This document shows positions 7,795 to 16,860 of a stretch of 64,000 nt of DNA, one piece after another. Each line of letters begins with the position of its first letter. Within the stretch, counting starts at the first letter, position 1. The notes beneath the pieces were generated by a model that saw only the letters and a list, made by a program, of their open reading frames with translations, did no database searches and was not told where the DNA came from. Source of the DNA: Dyadobacter endophyticus. GTDB lineage: Bacteria > Bacteroidota > Bacteroidia > Cytophagales > Spirosomataceae. A program made the position numbers and the translations under genes. The stretch covers positions 1 to 64,000 of the forward strand of contig NZ_BMIA01000002.1 of the NCBI RefSeq assembly GCF_014641595.1, in the 5' to 3' direction.

Positions 7795-9957
7795 TTACGC
7801 AATATTATTAATGTCGAAAGGCAATTTTCTCAGGCGCTTGCCGGTCGCTGCAAATATTGCGTTGCCTAATGCCGGAGCAATCGGCGGCAGGCCGGGCTCA
7901 CCTACCCCACCCGGAACGGCGCCGCTATCGACGATATGGATTTCCATCGGTGGCGCTTCGTTGATACGCATCACGTTAAACTGATGGTAGTTGCTCTGGT
8001 CACAAATCCCGTTGGTAAATGTGATGCCATCCTTGATCGCAGCGGTAATACCCATTACGATATTTCCCTCGGTTTGGGCCTTCACATTGTCCGGATTCAC
8101 ATAGTAACCGCAGTCGATCACCGACACTACTTTGTCGATTTTCACGCCCGTGTCCTTTTTGGACACCGTAATGCAGCAGGCCGAAATACTGCCAAAAGAT
8201 TTGAATACGGCAATTCCCTTGCCGCTGCCGGCAGGAAGCTTTTCGTCCCAGTTCGCCTTTTCGGCCAGCGTTTCAAGCACTTTTTTGAAGCGCTCGTCGG
8301 GCAGGATTTCAAGACGTGCTTTCAAAGGGTCTTTTTTGGCCAGATGCGCCAGCTCGTCAACGAAGCATTCCTGGCCCCAACCGAAGTTGGAGGCATATAC
8401 CGAGCGCCACCATACTACGGGAATATCGGTTTTCACATTCGTCCAGCTCACTTTAGAAGCTGTTGCAAACTGGTACTTGTTATTTCCGGTACTAATCTCT
8501 TCGCTCAGCCACGGATCGGCCTCGTCCTCTTTTAGTCCTTTGAAAACCTGCCCGACAATGGACTCGCCGATGGCGTGGTGGTGAAAGCCGGTGATTTTGC
8601 CTTCCTCGACAAATCCTTGCATATGACTGAGCATTCCCGGCCGGTAAGGGCCCTGGGTAATGTCATCTTCACGCGTCCAGATCACTTTTACAGGCTTTTT
8701 CAGTTCCCTGGAAATGTGGCACGCTTCCAGCAGAAAATCATGATAAGCCTTCCGGCCGAATGCCCCACCCAGCAATGTGACGTTGATTTTCACCTGCTCG
8801 GGTTTGACCTTCAAATAGCCGCACACATCCCGCAATGCCCAGTCGGGTCCCTGAATGGGCGCCCATATTTCCACTGAACCATCCTCCTTCACATGTACGA
8901 CCGCGTTCTCGGGCTCGATGGGGGCGTGGGCAAGGAACGGCGTCTCATAATGCGATTCGATTTTATCCTTCGCATTCGCGTATTTAACAGTGAAGTCGCC
9001 CTTCTCTTCAAAGTTTACACCTTCCTTCTTGGCAGCTTCATAAGTGGCGGCAAAATAGCTGGCAGTGTCCACTGTTTTGGCATAATTACCATTATCCCAA
9101 TTTACTTTCAGTGCCCGCTTGCCTTTTAATGCGGCCCACCAGTTGGTAGCAACTACCGCAACAGCATCCGAAGTCCGGTGCGGCATGGTGCGCTCGGTTT
9201 TGATTACCTGCAAAACGCCTTTCACCTTTTTAGTCTCAGAATCATCGATTGAGGCGATTTTCCCATGGATCATCGGTGAATGTACGATGGCCGCATACAC
9301 CATGCCCGGCACGTCCACGTCGAGCCCGTAAACAGCTTTACCCGTTACACGCTCGGGCACATCGAGGCGTTTGTTATACTTTCCAATGATTTTAAAATCC
9401 TTCGGATCTTTCAGTTTAGGTTCTTTCGGGATTTCAAGCTTCGATGCGTCGTCGGCTAGTTCCCCGTACGAAAGACTCTTTCCGCTTGCTTTATGCCATA
9501 TTTTGCCGTCTTCGGCTATGCATTCGGATGCGGGCAGGTTCCATCGCTTTGCCGCGGTGGTGGTAAGCATTTCGCGGGCTGCCGCGCCGGCTTTGCGGAT
9601 CGGCATCCATAGCTCACGGACCGAGCTGCTCCCCCCTGAGGTCTGGCTACCATATTTGCCCATGCCGTCGCTTTGCACGATCAGCACTTTTTCCAGGCTC
9701 ACTTCGAGCTCCTCGGCAAGCAGCGAGGGCACGGCCTGCGTCGATCCCTGGCCCATATCCGGCCGCGGGTTTACCAGCGTAATATTACTGGTGGTATCGA
9801 TAATAATGAATGGATTGATTTCCAGCTTCAATACCGCCGGGGCGATTTTTTTAAGGCTGGCATCCTTTGTAAAGCCCGAAATGCCAACGGCCAGTCCAAG
9901 CGAGGTAAATCCGGCGGCTTTCAAAAAGTCACGCCGTGATGTTTGTATATTTTCCAA
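7795..9957 (-). CDS. Molybdopterin-dependent oxidoreductase large subunit (IorB/xanthine dehydrogenase family)
   Basis: A 720-residue periplasmic oxidoreductase subunit carrying the molybdenum cofactor. The N-terminus has a twin-arginine signal (TSRRDFLKAAGF followed by a hydrophobic stretch), as in isoquinoline 1-oxidoreductase beta subunits. Cofactor-contact motifs are visible: MGQGSTQAVPSLLAEEL, GGAFGRKAYHDF, WWRSVYASNFGWGQE, and the catalytic glutamate in GGVGEPGLPP near residue 690. Enzymes of this group hydroxylate N-heterocycles or oxidise aldehydes with water as oxygen donor; the natural substrate here is unknown. The [2Fe-2S] partner lies immediately upstream (ends 32 bases away), so the pair forms an operon. 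No cytochrome c subunit is seen next to it. Confidence 0.9.
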   Translation of the reverse strand: MENIQTSRRDFLKAAGFTSLGLAVGISGFTKDASLKKIAPAVLKLEINPFIIIDTTSNITLVNPRPDMGQGSTQAVPSLLAEELEVSLEKVLIVQSDGMGKYGSQTSGGSSSVRELWMPIRKAGAAAREMLTTTAAKRWNLPASECIAEDGKIWHKASGKSLSYGELADDASKLEIPKEPKLKDPKDFKIIGKYNKRLDVPERVTGKAVYGLDVDVPGMVYAAIVHSPMIHGKIASIDDSETKKVKGVLQVIKTERTMPHRTSDAVAVVATNWWAALKGKRALKVNWDNGNYAKTVDTASYFAATYEAAKKEGVNFEEKGDFTVKYANAKDKIESHYETPFLAHAPIEPENAVVHVKEDGSVEIWAPIQGPDWALRDVCGYLKVKPEQVKINVTLLGGAFGRKAYHDFLLEACHISRELKKPVKVIWTREDDITQGPYRPGMLSHMQGFVEEGKITGFHHHAIGESIVGQVFKGLKEDEADPWLSEEISTGNNKYQFATASKVSWTNVKTDIPVVWWRSVYASNFGWGQECFVDELAHLAKKDPLKARLEILPDERFKKVLETLAEKANWDEKLPAGSGKGIAVFKSFGSISACCITVSKKDTGVKIDKVVSVIDCGYYVNPDNVKAQTEGNIVMGITAAIKDGITFTNGICDQSNYHQFNVMRINEAPPMEIHIVDSGAVPGGVGEPGLPPIAPALGNAIFAATGKRLRKLPFDINNIA

Positions 9958-9989
9958 TGTTTTCTGAGGCTAAGGTTGATGAACTGGCA

Positions 9990-10481
9990 TTAGCGCTGGC
10001 CTATTCCTTTCTCGGTGACCTTCATTTGCTCGGAAGCGCGGTGGATCGCCTTTCTGATCCGGTCATAGGTTCCGCAGCGGCAAAGGTTTCCGCTCATAGC
10101 CGCGTCGATGTCCGCATCGGTCGGGCTGGGATTGGATTTGAGCAGCGCCGCTGCCGACATGATCTGCCCCGACTGGCAGTAACCGCATTGCGGCACCTGC
10201 TCCTCTATCCAGGCATTCTGGATAATGCTCATTTTGCTCTCCCCGATGCCTTCGATCGTGGTGATCTTATCATTTTTTCCGACACTGGAAACCGGTGTCT
10301 GGCATGAGCGCGCGGGCTGGCCGTTCAAGTGGATCGTGCAAGCGCCGCAAAGCGCCATTCCGCACCCGAACTTGGTGCCCTTCAGATCGGCAAAGTCGCG
10401 TATCACCCAAAGCAAAGGCATATCGGGTTCTACATCGACTTTCACCTTTTTACCATTCAATGATAAATTGTATACAGCCAT
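9990..10481 (-). CDS. [2Fe-2S] subunit of the molybdopterin oxidoreductase (IorA/CoxS type)
   Basis: A 163-residue electron-transfer subunit with two iron-sulfur domains. The plant-ferredoxin-like domain has the cysteine cluster in [20 protein letters not shown] and a later Cys near PARSCQ; the helical second domain has CGYCQSG and [11 protein letters not shown]. This is the complete ligand set for two [2Fe-2S] clusters. It would pass electrons from the molybdenum centre of the neighbouring large subunit to an outside acceptor. It has no signal peptide of its own, so it would cross the membrane together with the twin-arginine large subunit, as is usual for the family. Confidence 0.9.
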   Translation of the reverse strand: MAVYNLSLNGKKVKVDVEPDMPLLWVIRDFADLKGTKFGCGMALCGACTIHLNGQPARSCQTPVSSVGKNDKITTIEGIGESKMSIIQNAWIEEQVPQCGYCQSGQIMSAAALLKSNPSPTDADIDAAMSGNLCRCGTYDRIRKAIHRASEQMKVTEKGIGQR

Positions 10482-10573
10482 GGTGATCAGTGATGACGAT
10501 TTTAATGAGAGTGGTGAATAATCCTGTAAAATATTACAAATTCCCTGACTTTTACAACAATTCAGAACCTCTA

Positions 10574-11086
10574 TCAGGCTTTTAAAAAGATGAGCTGGCC
10601 CAAGTGATAAGCCTGATGATTAGTCCTGTTAATCAAGACATTAAGCTTATTACGGTGTGGTTCCTGCGCAAAAGCATCATCGGATACAGCATTATGTTTG
10701 CTAAACCACTCCTGAGCGTCGAGCTCAGCGAAGTAGCGCGACAATACCTGGTTCAAATTCGCCCATTTGTCTCTTAGCTCGGCTACCGGTGGGATCTGGT
10801 CAAATGCGCGGTCGGGATTCTTTACGAAAGCCTCATCGAGTTCGGGGTACAGGCGCTCGCCCAGGCCCAGAAGTGAGATCATCCCGTCGTTGACCGCTAT
10901 CAGGTGGCCCAGCAAATAAACGGCCCGGTTTTTACCTTCGGCAACGGGTTCCAACAGACGCTCGTCTGATAATTGGGCCAGCCAGCCATTCATACGCTGG
11001 TTTTGCAGCTCCCAGTTGGAGACTACCATTTTAATAAACAATTTTTTGTCCGCTTTCAGGGCTGCGGTTTCGTCCTGGGTGTTCAT
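10574..11086 (-). CDS. DinB-family four-helix protein
   Basis: About 170 residues, mostly helical. The start at 11086 ([14 protein letters not shown]) is preferred to the ATG at 11161, whose extra 25 residues do not look like DinB sequence. Three histidines in DinB-like positions could bind a metal: [11 protein letters not shown] in the first half, and [13 protein letters not shown] near the end. Members of this superfamily include bacillithiol S-transferases and mycothiol-dependent enzymes, so a thiol transferase is possible, and a bacilliredoxin is encoded elsewhere in the window (57443-57871). The exact substrate cannot be told. It stands alone between the molybdenum operon and the DUF3052 gene. 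Confidence 0.8.
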   Translation of the reverse strand: MNTQDETAALKADKKLFIKMVVSNWELQNQRMNGWLAQLSDERLLEPVAEGKNRAVYLLGHLIAVNDGMISLLGLGERLYPELDEAFVKNPDRAFDQIPPVAELRDKWANLNQVLSRYFAELDAQEWFSKHNAVSDDAFAQEPHRNKLNVLINRTNHQAYHLGQLIFLKA

Positions 11087-11212
11087 GGTGAAGATTTCTG
11101 GATGATTGGTGGTTAAAAAACGGATTGGCTCCGCTTCCGACAACAAGATCTGCCCCGGCAAGGATCGCGGTTGGGAGTATTTATTTTTTAATTAGGGGAA
11201 AAAAGTTTTACA

Positions 11213-11626
11213 CTACCGGTCTTTTACCCTGATTACCAACTTTAAAGCAGACCAAACCGCATCGACTGCGCATACCTTCACATCCACCAGACCGATCGAC
11301 AATGCCAGATTGCGGATCACATCTTCTGTCAGATCGGTCGGAACCTTGGAGGCTTTTTTCGGCCATGAAACCCAGATCATCCCGTTTGATACGATTTCGG
11401 TTTTCAATGCAGGCAAAACTTTACCCAGATCGGAAGCTTGTTTGGTGAAATAGTGAATCAAATCAGTTCCCGGCCCGGGTTCTTCAAAAAATTCAGTGTC
11501 GGCCGGAAGGACTTCGAGCAGATCAAAATAATGCTCCGGCGGGTTGATAAGCCTGATTTTGAAACCGGGTTTGATCCCCAGTTTTTTGACGAGACTTGCA
11601 TTCGAGTACCCTGCCTGATCAGCCAT
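11213..11626 (-). CDS. DUF3052-family protein
   Basis: A 137-residue cytoplasmic protein matching the DUF3052 pattern: an opening AGYSNASLVKKLGIKPG, a beta-alpha-beta core with LINPPEHYFDLLEVLP, and a conserved central MIWVSWPKKASK. The family is widespread and has no proven role. It is divergent from the DUF819 gene with a 147-base gap. Nothing in the sequence indicates a membrane segment, metal site or secretion signal. Confidence 0.75.
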   Translation of the reverse strand: MADQAGYSNASLVKKLGIKPGFKIRLINPPEHYFDLLEVLPADTEFFEEPGPGTDLIHYFTKQASDLGKVLPALKTEIVSNGMIWVSWPKKASKVPTDLTEDVIRNLALSIGLVDVKVCAVDAVWSALKLVIRVKDR

Positions 11627-11773
11627 ATTATAAGTAAATCATACATGGGTCCAATATAGAAATCTGCCATTTCAGACACAAGTACCCATATGCAAAAGCT
11701 TGAAACGAATGCGTTTCTGGCACTTTTAAGCTATTTTTACCCATTCACCTTTCCCTTACCTCAATTCTGACGC

Positions 11774-13000
11774 ATGATTACAAACGACGCCGTAGTGCTC
11801 GGACTCTTGATGCTGATCCTGGCCGGTATTTTCTACACGGCTTCCCAGCCAGCCTGGAAACGGTTTTACAATATTATCCCTCCCCTGTTGCTTTGCTACT
11901 TTATCCCGGGTTTGCTCAACTCGTTTGGAATCATAAGCGGCACAACATCGCAGCTGTATCCGGTCGTTTCCAAATATTTTCTGCCTGCCTGTCTGGTGCT
12001 TTTTACGGTAGGAATGGATTGGAAGTCCTTGACCCGCCTGGGTCCGAAGGCTTTGGCTGCGATGCTTATCGGCACCGCCGGCATTATGATCGGCGGCCCG
12101 CTCGCCTTATGGATCGTTGGGACAATCAGCCCTGCCACAGTCGCAGGCGAAGGCGCCGACGCGGTTTGGCGCGGGCTGGCTACGATAGCGGGAAGCTGGA
12201 TTGGCGGGGGTGCTAACCAGACTGCCTTGCGCGAGGTATTTCGCCCAAGTGATGCGCTGTTTTCGCAAATGGTGGCCGTCGACGTGCTGATAGCCGAGCT
12301 ATGGATGGCTGCATTGATCTACGGCGCAGGTATCGCCGGCCGCGTGGACGCATTCCTGGGCGCTGATAGCAGCACAGTCCAGCAGGTGAAAGAGCATCTT
12401 GACTCGGATCAAAAGGCCAACGAGCAAAACCCGATGCTGCGCGATTATATATTTCTGGCAGCAGCAGGCTTCGGGGCAACTGGTGTAGCGCATGGTCTAG
12501 CGGAAATTATCACGCCATACCTTGCTCAAAATTACCCCGCACTTGAAAAATACAGCCTCACTTCCAATTTCTTCTGGGTGATCAGCATTGCGACCGCGAT
12601 AGGTATCGCCCTATCTCTGACGCCGGTGCGCAAGCTGGAACATTACGGCGCCTCGCGACTGGGCTCAGTGTTCCTGTATGTGCTTGTGGCTACAATTGGC
12701 ATGCAAATGGACCTGGGGGCCGTGGCCGGCAATCCCGGGCTGTTTGCCATTGGTCTGATTTGGATTTCAATCCACGGCATCATCCTTGTCGCCGCCTGCC
12801 GATGGCTCAAAATCCCCTTCTTCTTTCTGGCCGTGGGTAGCCAGGCCAATGTGGGTGGTTCAGCCTCCGCCTCAGTTGTCGCGGCAGCATTTCATCCCTC
12901 GCTAGCGCCGGTTGGCGTACTTCTGGCAATTTTAGGGTACGCTATCGGAACTTATGGAGGGTATTTAACTGCTTTAATGATGCAATGGATTAGCACCTAA
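11774..13000 (+). CDS. DUF819-family membrane protein (YjcL type)
   Basis: A 408-residue inner-membrane protein with about ten to twelve hydrophobic segments. Typical DUF819 features are GSWIGGGANQTALREVF in the first half and the mirror-like SQANVGGSASASVVAAAFHPSLAPVG near the end; the two glycine-rich loops suggest an internal duplication like that of other secondary transporters. The transported compound is unknown. It is followed after 12 bases by a sulfite-oxidase-fold protein and then an AraC regulator, all on one strand, suggesting one transcription unit. A TATTTTTA element about 40 bases upstream may be the -7 box, but it departs from consensus in the last base. Confidence 0.8.
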   Translation: MITNDAVVLGLLMLILAGIFYTASQPAWKRFYNIIPPLLLCYFIPGLLNSFGIISGTTSQLYPVVSKYFLPACLVLFTVGMDWKSLTRLGPKALAAMLIGTAGIMIGGPLALWIVGTISPATVAGEGADAVWRGLATIAGSWIGGGANQTALREVFRPSDALFSQMVAVDVLIAELWMAALIYGAGIAGRVDAFLGADSSTVQQVKEHLDSDQKANEQNPMLRDYIFLAAAGFGATGVAHGLAEIITPYLAQNYPALEKYSLTSNFFWVISIATAIGIALSLTPVRKLEHYGASRLGSVFLYVLVATIGMQMDLGAVAGNPGLFAIGLIWISIHGIILVAACRWLKIPFFFLAVGSQANVGGSASASVVAAAFHPSLAPVGVLLAILGYAIGTYGGYLTALMMQWIST

Positions 13001-13012
13001 ACATCGGCACGC

Positions 13013-13705
13013 ATGGAAGAAAACAACAAGCTTGATAAAATCGTAGAAGCGCGGATGAAGCTGAAAGCCCGCTTCGAGCAGCAAATGGCCGAAACGCCCT
13101 CTGTTTCTGATACCCGCCCGATGGGAACCGGCGCGCCAAACCGCCACGGAATGCCCCAGCTGCCAGTCGGCCAGACGAAAACTGTCAAATGGCCCGTGCT
13201 CGACCTGGGTTTCAAACCCGATGTGCCGCTCGGCAAATGGAAGCTGGTTGTGGACGGCGAAGTCGAATCGCCGCTGACATTAACCTGGGAGGATTTTATG
13301 GCGCTGCCCCAAACCAGTGATGTAAGCGATTTTCATTGTGTAACCACCTGGTCGCGCATGGATGTGCCCTGGGTAGGCGTGCGCCTGGCCGATATTGCCG
13401 CGTTGGTCATGCCCAAACCTAGCGCTACGCATGTGCTCTGCCACGGATACGATAAATACACGACCAATCTTTCACTCGAAGAAGCATTGAAAGAAGATGT
13501 GCTGCTCGTTCACACCGCCGACGGCAAGCCGCTCGAACGCGATCATGGCGGCCCTGTTCGCATGATCACGCCTCAGCTTTACGCCTGGAAAGGAAGCAAA
13601 TGGATCAGCCGCATTCAGTTTCTGCCTAAGAACCAGCTTGGTTTTTGGGAATTGAGAGGTTATTCCAACACGGCATATCCCTGGCGCAACGACCGGTATA
13701 GTTAA
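13013..13705 (+). CDS. Sulfite-oxidase-fold molybdopterin oxidoreductase
   Basis: A 230-residue protein with the Oxidored_molyb (SUOX) fold. The molybdenum-ligating cysteine is in SDFHCVTTWSRMDVPWVGV, followed by the family segments GYDKYTTNLSLEEAL and DHGGPVRMITPQLYAWKGSKWI. It lacks a visible signal peptide and has no heme or dimerisation domain, so it belongs to the short cytoplasmic branch and not to true sulfite oxidases. It may be a sulfoxide or other small-molecule reductase; no substrate is evident. It is encoded 12 bases after a DUF819 transporter and 13 bases before an AraC regulator, which suggests a small operon for uptake and conversion of one compound. Confidence 0.85.
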   Translation: MEENNKLDKIVEARMKLKARFEQQMAETPSVSDTRPMGTGAPNRHGMPQLPVGQTKTVKWPVLDLGFKPDVPLGKWKLVVDGEVESPLTLTWEDFMALPQTSDVSDFHCVTTWSRMDVPWVGVRLADIAALVMPKPSATHVLCHGYDKYTTNLSLEEALKEDVLLVHTADGKPLERDHGGPVRMITPQLYAWKGSKWISRIQFLPKNQLGFWELRGYSNTAYPWRNDRYS

Positions 13706-13718
13706 TCTGCAAGAAATC

Positions 13719-14531
13719 ATGGAGCACCACATCGAAGGCTATCAACAGCAGCGCATACCGGTTTCAGAGGAATTTGAGCAGATCATCAGCTATTTCTATT
13801 CAGCCACCAATAAGACCAACGCCGACATCACCAAAATACTGGCCCCCGGCTTGCAGACCATCATGGTCTTCAGCTTCGGAGCGGCAATCCGGTTTAAATC
13901 AGGTGGCGATTCTATTTTGCTGGACCAATGCCTGGTGCTCGGGCCGATCAGGCAACCGATTGCCTACACGCTGCCGCCGGCCGCTGATATGTTGGTGGTG
14001 AATTTCAAAGACGATGCATTCTACCGCTTTTTCGGTCCTGCGCTCGCCGCGGGAATGGTGACCGCTCATCCCGATGAGCTTTTGCGGGAGAATTGTTTTG
14101 ATCAACTATGGTTTAGCTTAAAAAATGAGCCTACGGATGTGCGAGCCGCTCTTTTGCTTGAATTCTGCAAACCCTATCTCAAATGCCGCGATGCATTGTT
14201 TGAAGGCATTTCAGCCCAAGCGGCTGATTACCTGGCCGTAAGTCCTGTTAAGGCTGCCGCTCAGAAAACCGGCCAAAGCGAGCGGAACATTCAGCTTAAC
14301 CATAAAAAATACCTGGGTTATAGCGCCAAGGAGCGGTCACGGTACGAACGATTTCTGAAAGCGTTGCTGCTGGTGCAAAATCATTCAGGCAAGGTGGATT
14401 GGCTGCAAATCGTCGAAACGTGCGGCTACTATGACCAAAGCCAGCTGATTCATGATTTCAAACACTATTTGAAGCTGAGCCCTGGCCGCTATGTAAAATT
14501 CCAGGCGGAAATCTGTCGGGTTGAAGCCTAG
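13719..14531 (+). CDS. AraC-family transcriptional regulator
   Basis: A 270-residue cytoplasmic regulator. The C-terminal 90 residues carry two helix-turn-helix units with the family consensus: AQKTGQSERNIQLNHKKYLGYSAKE and VETCGYYDQSQLIHDFKHYLKLSPGRY. The N-terminal 170 residues form the cupin-like sensor region (a DUF6597-type domain is likely) with no recognisable ligand motif. It follows the sulfite-oxidase-fold gene by 13 bases and probably regulates that operon or the divergent functions near it, including the NAD(P)-binding reductase that begins about 100 bases downstream. Confidence 0.85.
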   Translation: MEHHIEGYQQQRIPVSEEFEQIISYFYSATNKTNADITKILAPGLQTIMVFSFGAAIRFKSGGDSILLDQCLVLGPIRQPIAYTLPPAADMLVVNFKDDAFYRFFGPALAAGMVTAHPDELLRENCFDQLWFSLKNEPTDVRAALLLEFCKPYLKCRDALFEGISAQAADYLAVSPVKAAAQKTGQSERNIQLNHKKYLGYSAKERSRYERFLKALLLVQNHSGKVDWLQIVETCGYYDQSQLIHDFKHYLKLSPGRYVKFQAEICRVEA

Positions 14532-14632
14532 CGGCTCCTAGGGATGTTTGTTTCCCGCAGCTTTTCGTTTTCTTACAATTTTCCGGATGCCGAAACGGTG
14601 AATTTTGTCCTGTTCATTCAAAATCACAATCT

Positions 14633-15505
14633 ATGAAACAGGCAAGCATTTTTCTGACAGGCGCAACCGGAGCCGTGGGATCGCATTTAATTCAACAACT
14701 AGCACCGCTGAATATACCCCTTAGGGCATTGGTGCGCGCCGGCTCGCAACCAGCCACATTTGAGCATATTCCAAATCTGGAAATCGTTACCGGCGATCTG
14801 GCCGACCCCGAAAGCTTCGAATCTTCGCTGAAAGGCGTAGAAAAAGCATTTCTGCTAAGCAATTCCTCCGAGCAGGCCGAAAGCTTGCAGCTGAATTTCG
14901 TGGAGGCAGCTCACAGGGCCGGTGTAAAACACATTGTGAAGTTATCCCAACTGGCCGCCAGCGAATCCTCGCCCGTACGCTTTCTGCGTTACCATGCAAA
15001 GGTTGAAAATAGGATTAAGGAGCTGGGTTTTGCCTACACATTCCTGCGGCCCAATCTGTACATGCAGGGACTGCTTTCCTTCAAAGACTATATCAAAGAT
15101 CAGGGACAATTCTTCGCATCGGCAGGCAACGCGGGAGTGAGTGTGGTGGATGTCAGAGACATTGCCGCTGTGGCGGCGGCTTGTTTGGTGGAGCCCGGTC
15201 ACGAAAACAAAGTTTACGACATTACAGGTCCCGACTCGCTGACGCATTATGAAATGGCCGAGATTTTCTCGCAGGAATTAGCAAAACCGGTCAGGTTCAT
15301 AGATGTGACTGCCGAGCAAATGCAGGGCGGTTTACGCGCCGCGGGCTTTCCCGAGTGGCAGGTGGGCGGGTTAATCGAAGACTACGCGCATTATGCGCGT
15401 GGAGAAGCAGCCAAGGTAGCCGAGACAGTCAAGGTAGTAACTGGCAGTAGCGCCGGCTCATTGCGGCAATTTATCAAGGATTACCGCAGCAGCTTCCTAT
15501 CCTGA
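14633..15505 (+). CDS. NmrA-like NAD(P)-binding reductase (atypical SDR)
   Basis: A 290-residue Rossmann-fold protein. The dinucleotide-binding loop is FLTGATGAVGSHL near residue 8, and a second conserved stretch is KHIVKLSQLAASES with VRFLRYHAKVENRIKE, which resembles the QorB/azoreductase branch of NmrA-like proteins. Members are NAD(P)H-quinone reductases or redox sensors. The YxxxK pair of classical short-chain dehydrogenases is changed to YHAKVE, as expected for this branch. It stands alone behind the AraC gene with about 100 bases between them, which contain a GAATTTTG element 1 base off the -7 consensus. Confidence 0.8.
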   Translation: MKQASIFLTGATGAVGSHLIQQLAPLNIPLRALVRAGSQPATFEHIPNLEIVTGDLADPESFESSLKGVEKAFLLSNSSEQAESLQLNFVEAAHRAGVKHIVKLSQLAASESSPVRFLRYHAKVENRIKELGFAYTFLRPNLYMQGLLSFKDYIKDQGQFFASAGNAGVSVVDVRDIAAVAAACLVEPGHENKVYDITGPDSLTHYEMAEIFSQELAKPVRFIDVTAEQMQGGLRAAGFPEWQVGGLIEDYAHYARGEAAKVAETVKVVTGSSAGSLRQFIKDYRSSFLS

Positions 15506-15526
15506 TTTTTTTAGCTTAAATCCACA

Positions 15527-16288
15527 TTAAAGATCCAGCACCAGCCCGTCGTAGGCCAAATGCACGTGCGGCGGTAGCTCGCTTTCGACCGCGGCATGCA
15601 GGCCGAGTTTATGGCTGATGTGTGTAAGATAAGCCTCCGGTACATTCAGCTTGTCGATCAGATCAAGTGCCTGCGAAAGGGTGAAATGCGATAAATGCGG
15701 TTCTTTTTGCAAGGTATCAAGCACCAGCACTTGCGAGCCTTTGATCTTTTCCTGCTCTTCTTCGGAAATGTAGTTCGCGTCGGTAATGTAGGTAAAATCG
15801 CCAATGCGATAGCCGTAAACAGGCAGCTTATGATGCATTACCTCGATAGGGACCACTTTTACACCCTCCACTTCGAAGGGCTCGTTTTCAATGGGATGCA
15901 GTGAAAAGTGCGGGACGCCGGGATATCTTCGCTCTGAGAACGCGTAGGCGAATTCGGTTTTGATCTGGTTGAGCACTTCCAGCCTGCCGTAAAGGGGAAT
16001 ATCCATCTGCTGCCGGTGGTTAAATGCCCGGATATCGTCCAGACCGGCAGTATGGTCTTTGTGTTGGTGGGTGAAAACAGCTGCATCCAAACTTCGCACA
16101 TTGGCCCGGAGCATTTGCTGGCGAAAATCCGGGCCGGTGTCGATTACAAACGATTTGCCATGGGCCTGAATCCACACGGAAGTTCGTAAACGCTTGTCAT
16201 GCTGATCATTAGAACGACAAACGGCACAATCGCAGGCAATAACGGGTACTCCCTGCGATGTGCCGGTTCCTAAAAATGTAATCCTCAT
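15527..16288 (-). CDS. Metallo-beta-lactamase-fold hydrolase (PhnP-like phosphodiesterase)
   Basis: A 253-residue cytoplasmic zinc hydrolase. It starts with the family opening MRITFLGTGTSQGVPVIACDC, has the metal motif THQHKDHTAG near residue 77, an aspartate in YITDANYIS, and a late histidine in YLTHISHKLG. Two cysteines near the N-terminus (CDCAVCRSND) match the structural zinc site of PhnP. PhnP hydrolyses cyclic ribose phosphates, but Bacteroidota homologues occur without the phn genes and may act on other cyclic phosphodiesters. It follows a receiver-only response regulator by 7 bases and is probably co-transcribed with it. Confidence 0.85.
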   Translation of the reverse strand: MRITFLGTGTSQGVPVIACDCAVCRSNDQHDKRLRTSVWIQAHGKSFVIDTGPDFRQQMLRANVRSLDAAVFTHQHKDHTAGLDDIRAFNHRQQMDIPLYGRLEVLNQIKTEFAYAFSERRYPGVPHFSLHPIENEPFEVEGVKVVPIEVMHHKLPVYGYRIGDFTYITDANYISEEEQEKIKGSQVLVLDTLQKEPHLSHFTLSQALDLIDKLNVPEAYLTHISHKLGLHAAVESELPPHVHLAYDGLVLDL

Positions 16289-16295
16289 CAGGTCT

Positions 16296-16673
16296 TTATT
16301 CGGTCAGATGCGCCACCACTTCAACCAGACGGTCGAAATTCAACGGCTTCATCAGCGCATCGTCAAATCCTGCTTCTTTGAAATCTTCTTCTGAATAATT
16401 TTTGGCATTACCCGTAATCGCTACGATCGGCGTTTTAGCCTTTTTCTCATCGGATAATTTACGGATGCTTCTCGCACACTCCATTCCATCCATCACAGGC
16501 ATGTTGATATCCAAAAGAATGATATCAAAATCCTCTTTTTCAAGCAGTTGAAGCACTTGTTCGCCGTTTTTCACGGAAGTGATTTCATAATGCTGAAATT
16601 CAAGAATCTTCCTCGCCAGGTTTTGAATAACTGAACTGTCTTCGGCAATGAGTACTCGTTTTGTGTATGACAT
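16296..16673 (-). CDS. Receiver-only response regulator (CheY-like)
   Basis: A 125-residue single receiver domain with no output domain. The acidic pocket is in LIAEDSS, the phosphorylated aspartate is in IILLDINMPVMDG (around residue 55), the switch threonine is in IVAITGN, and the conserved lysine is in ALMKPLNFDR. It would relay phosphate from a histidine kinase encoded elsewhere, since none is in the window. It is co-directional with the MBL hydrolase 7 bases downstream; a functional link is possible but not shown. Confidence 0.9.
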   Translation of the reverse strand: MSYTKRVLIAEDSSVIQNLARKILEFQHYEITSVKNGEQVLQLLEKEDFDIILLDINMPVMDGMECARSIRKLSDEKKAKTPIVAITGNAKNYSEEDFKEAGFDDALMKPLNFDRLVEVVAHLTE

Positions 16674-16801
16674 ACAATGGGGCAGGTATTGTGTTTAAAG
16701 TTTTTTCCCAGGTCAATTTAGATATATTTCAACCAACATCGCAAACCCGACGGTCGCGAAGTTTCAAAATTATTCCAAAAAAGTAAATAAACCCTTCATA
16801 C

Positions 16802-16833
16802 TTTTTCAAAGCGCGCGATCGGGTGTAAGTTTG
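16802..16833 (+). promoter_or_regulatory. Bacteroidota-type promoter of the DUF1684 gene
   Basis: TAAGTTTG at 16826-16833 is a perfect -7 element; a TTTT run at 16803-16806 lies 19 bases upstream, in the right place for the -33 element. It is 28 bases before the ATG of the next gene. Confidence 0.5.
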
Positions 16834-16860
16834 TAGTCCGATTCCCCTATTATCCTTACT

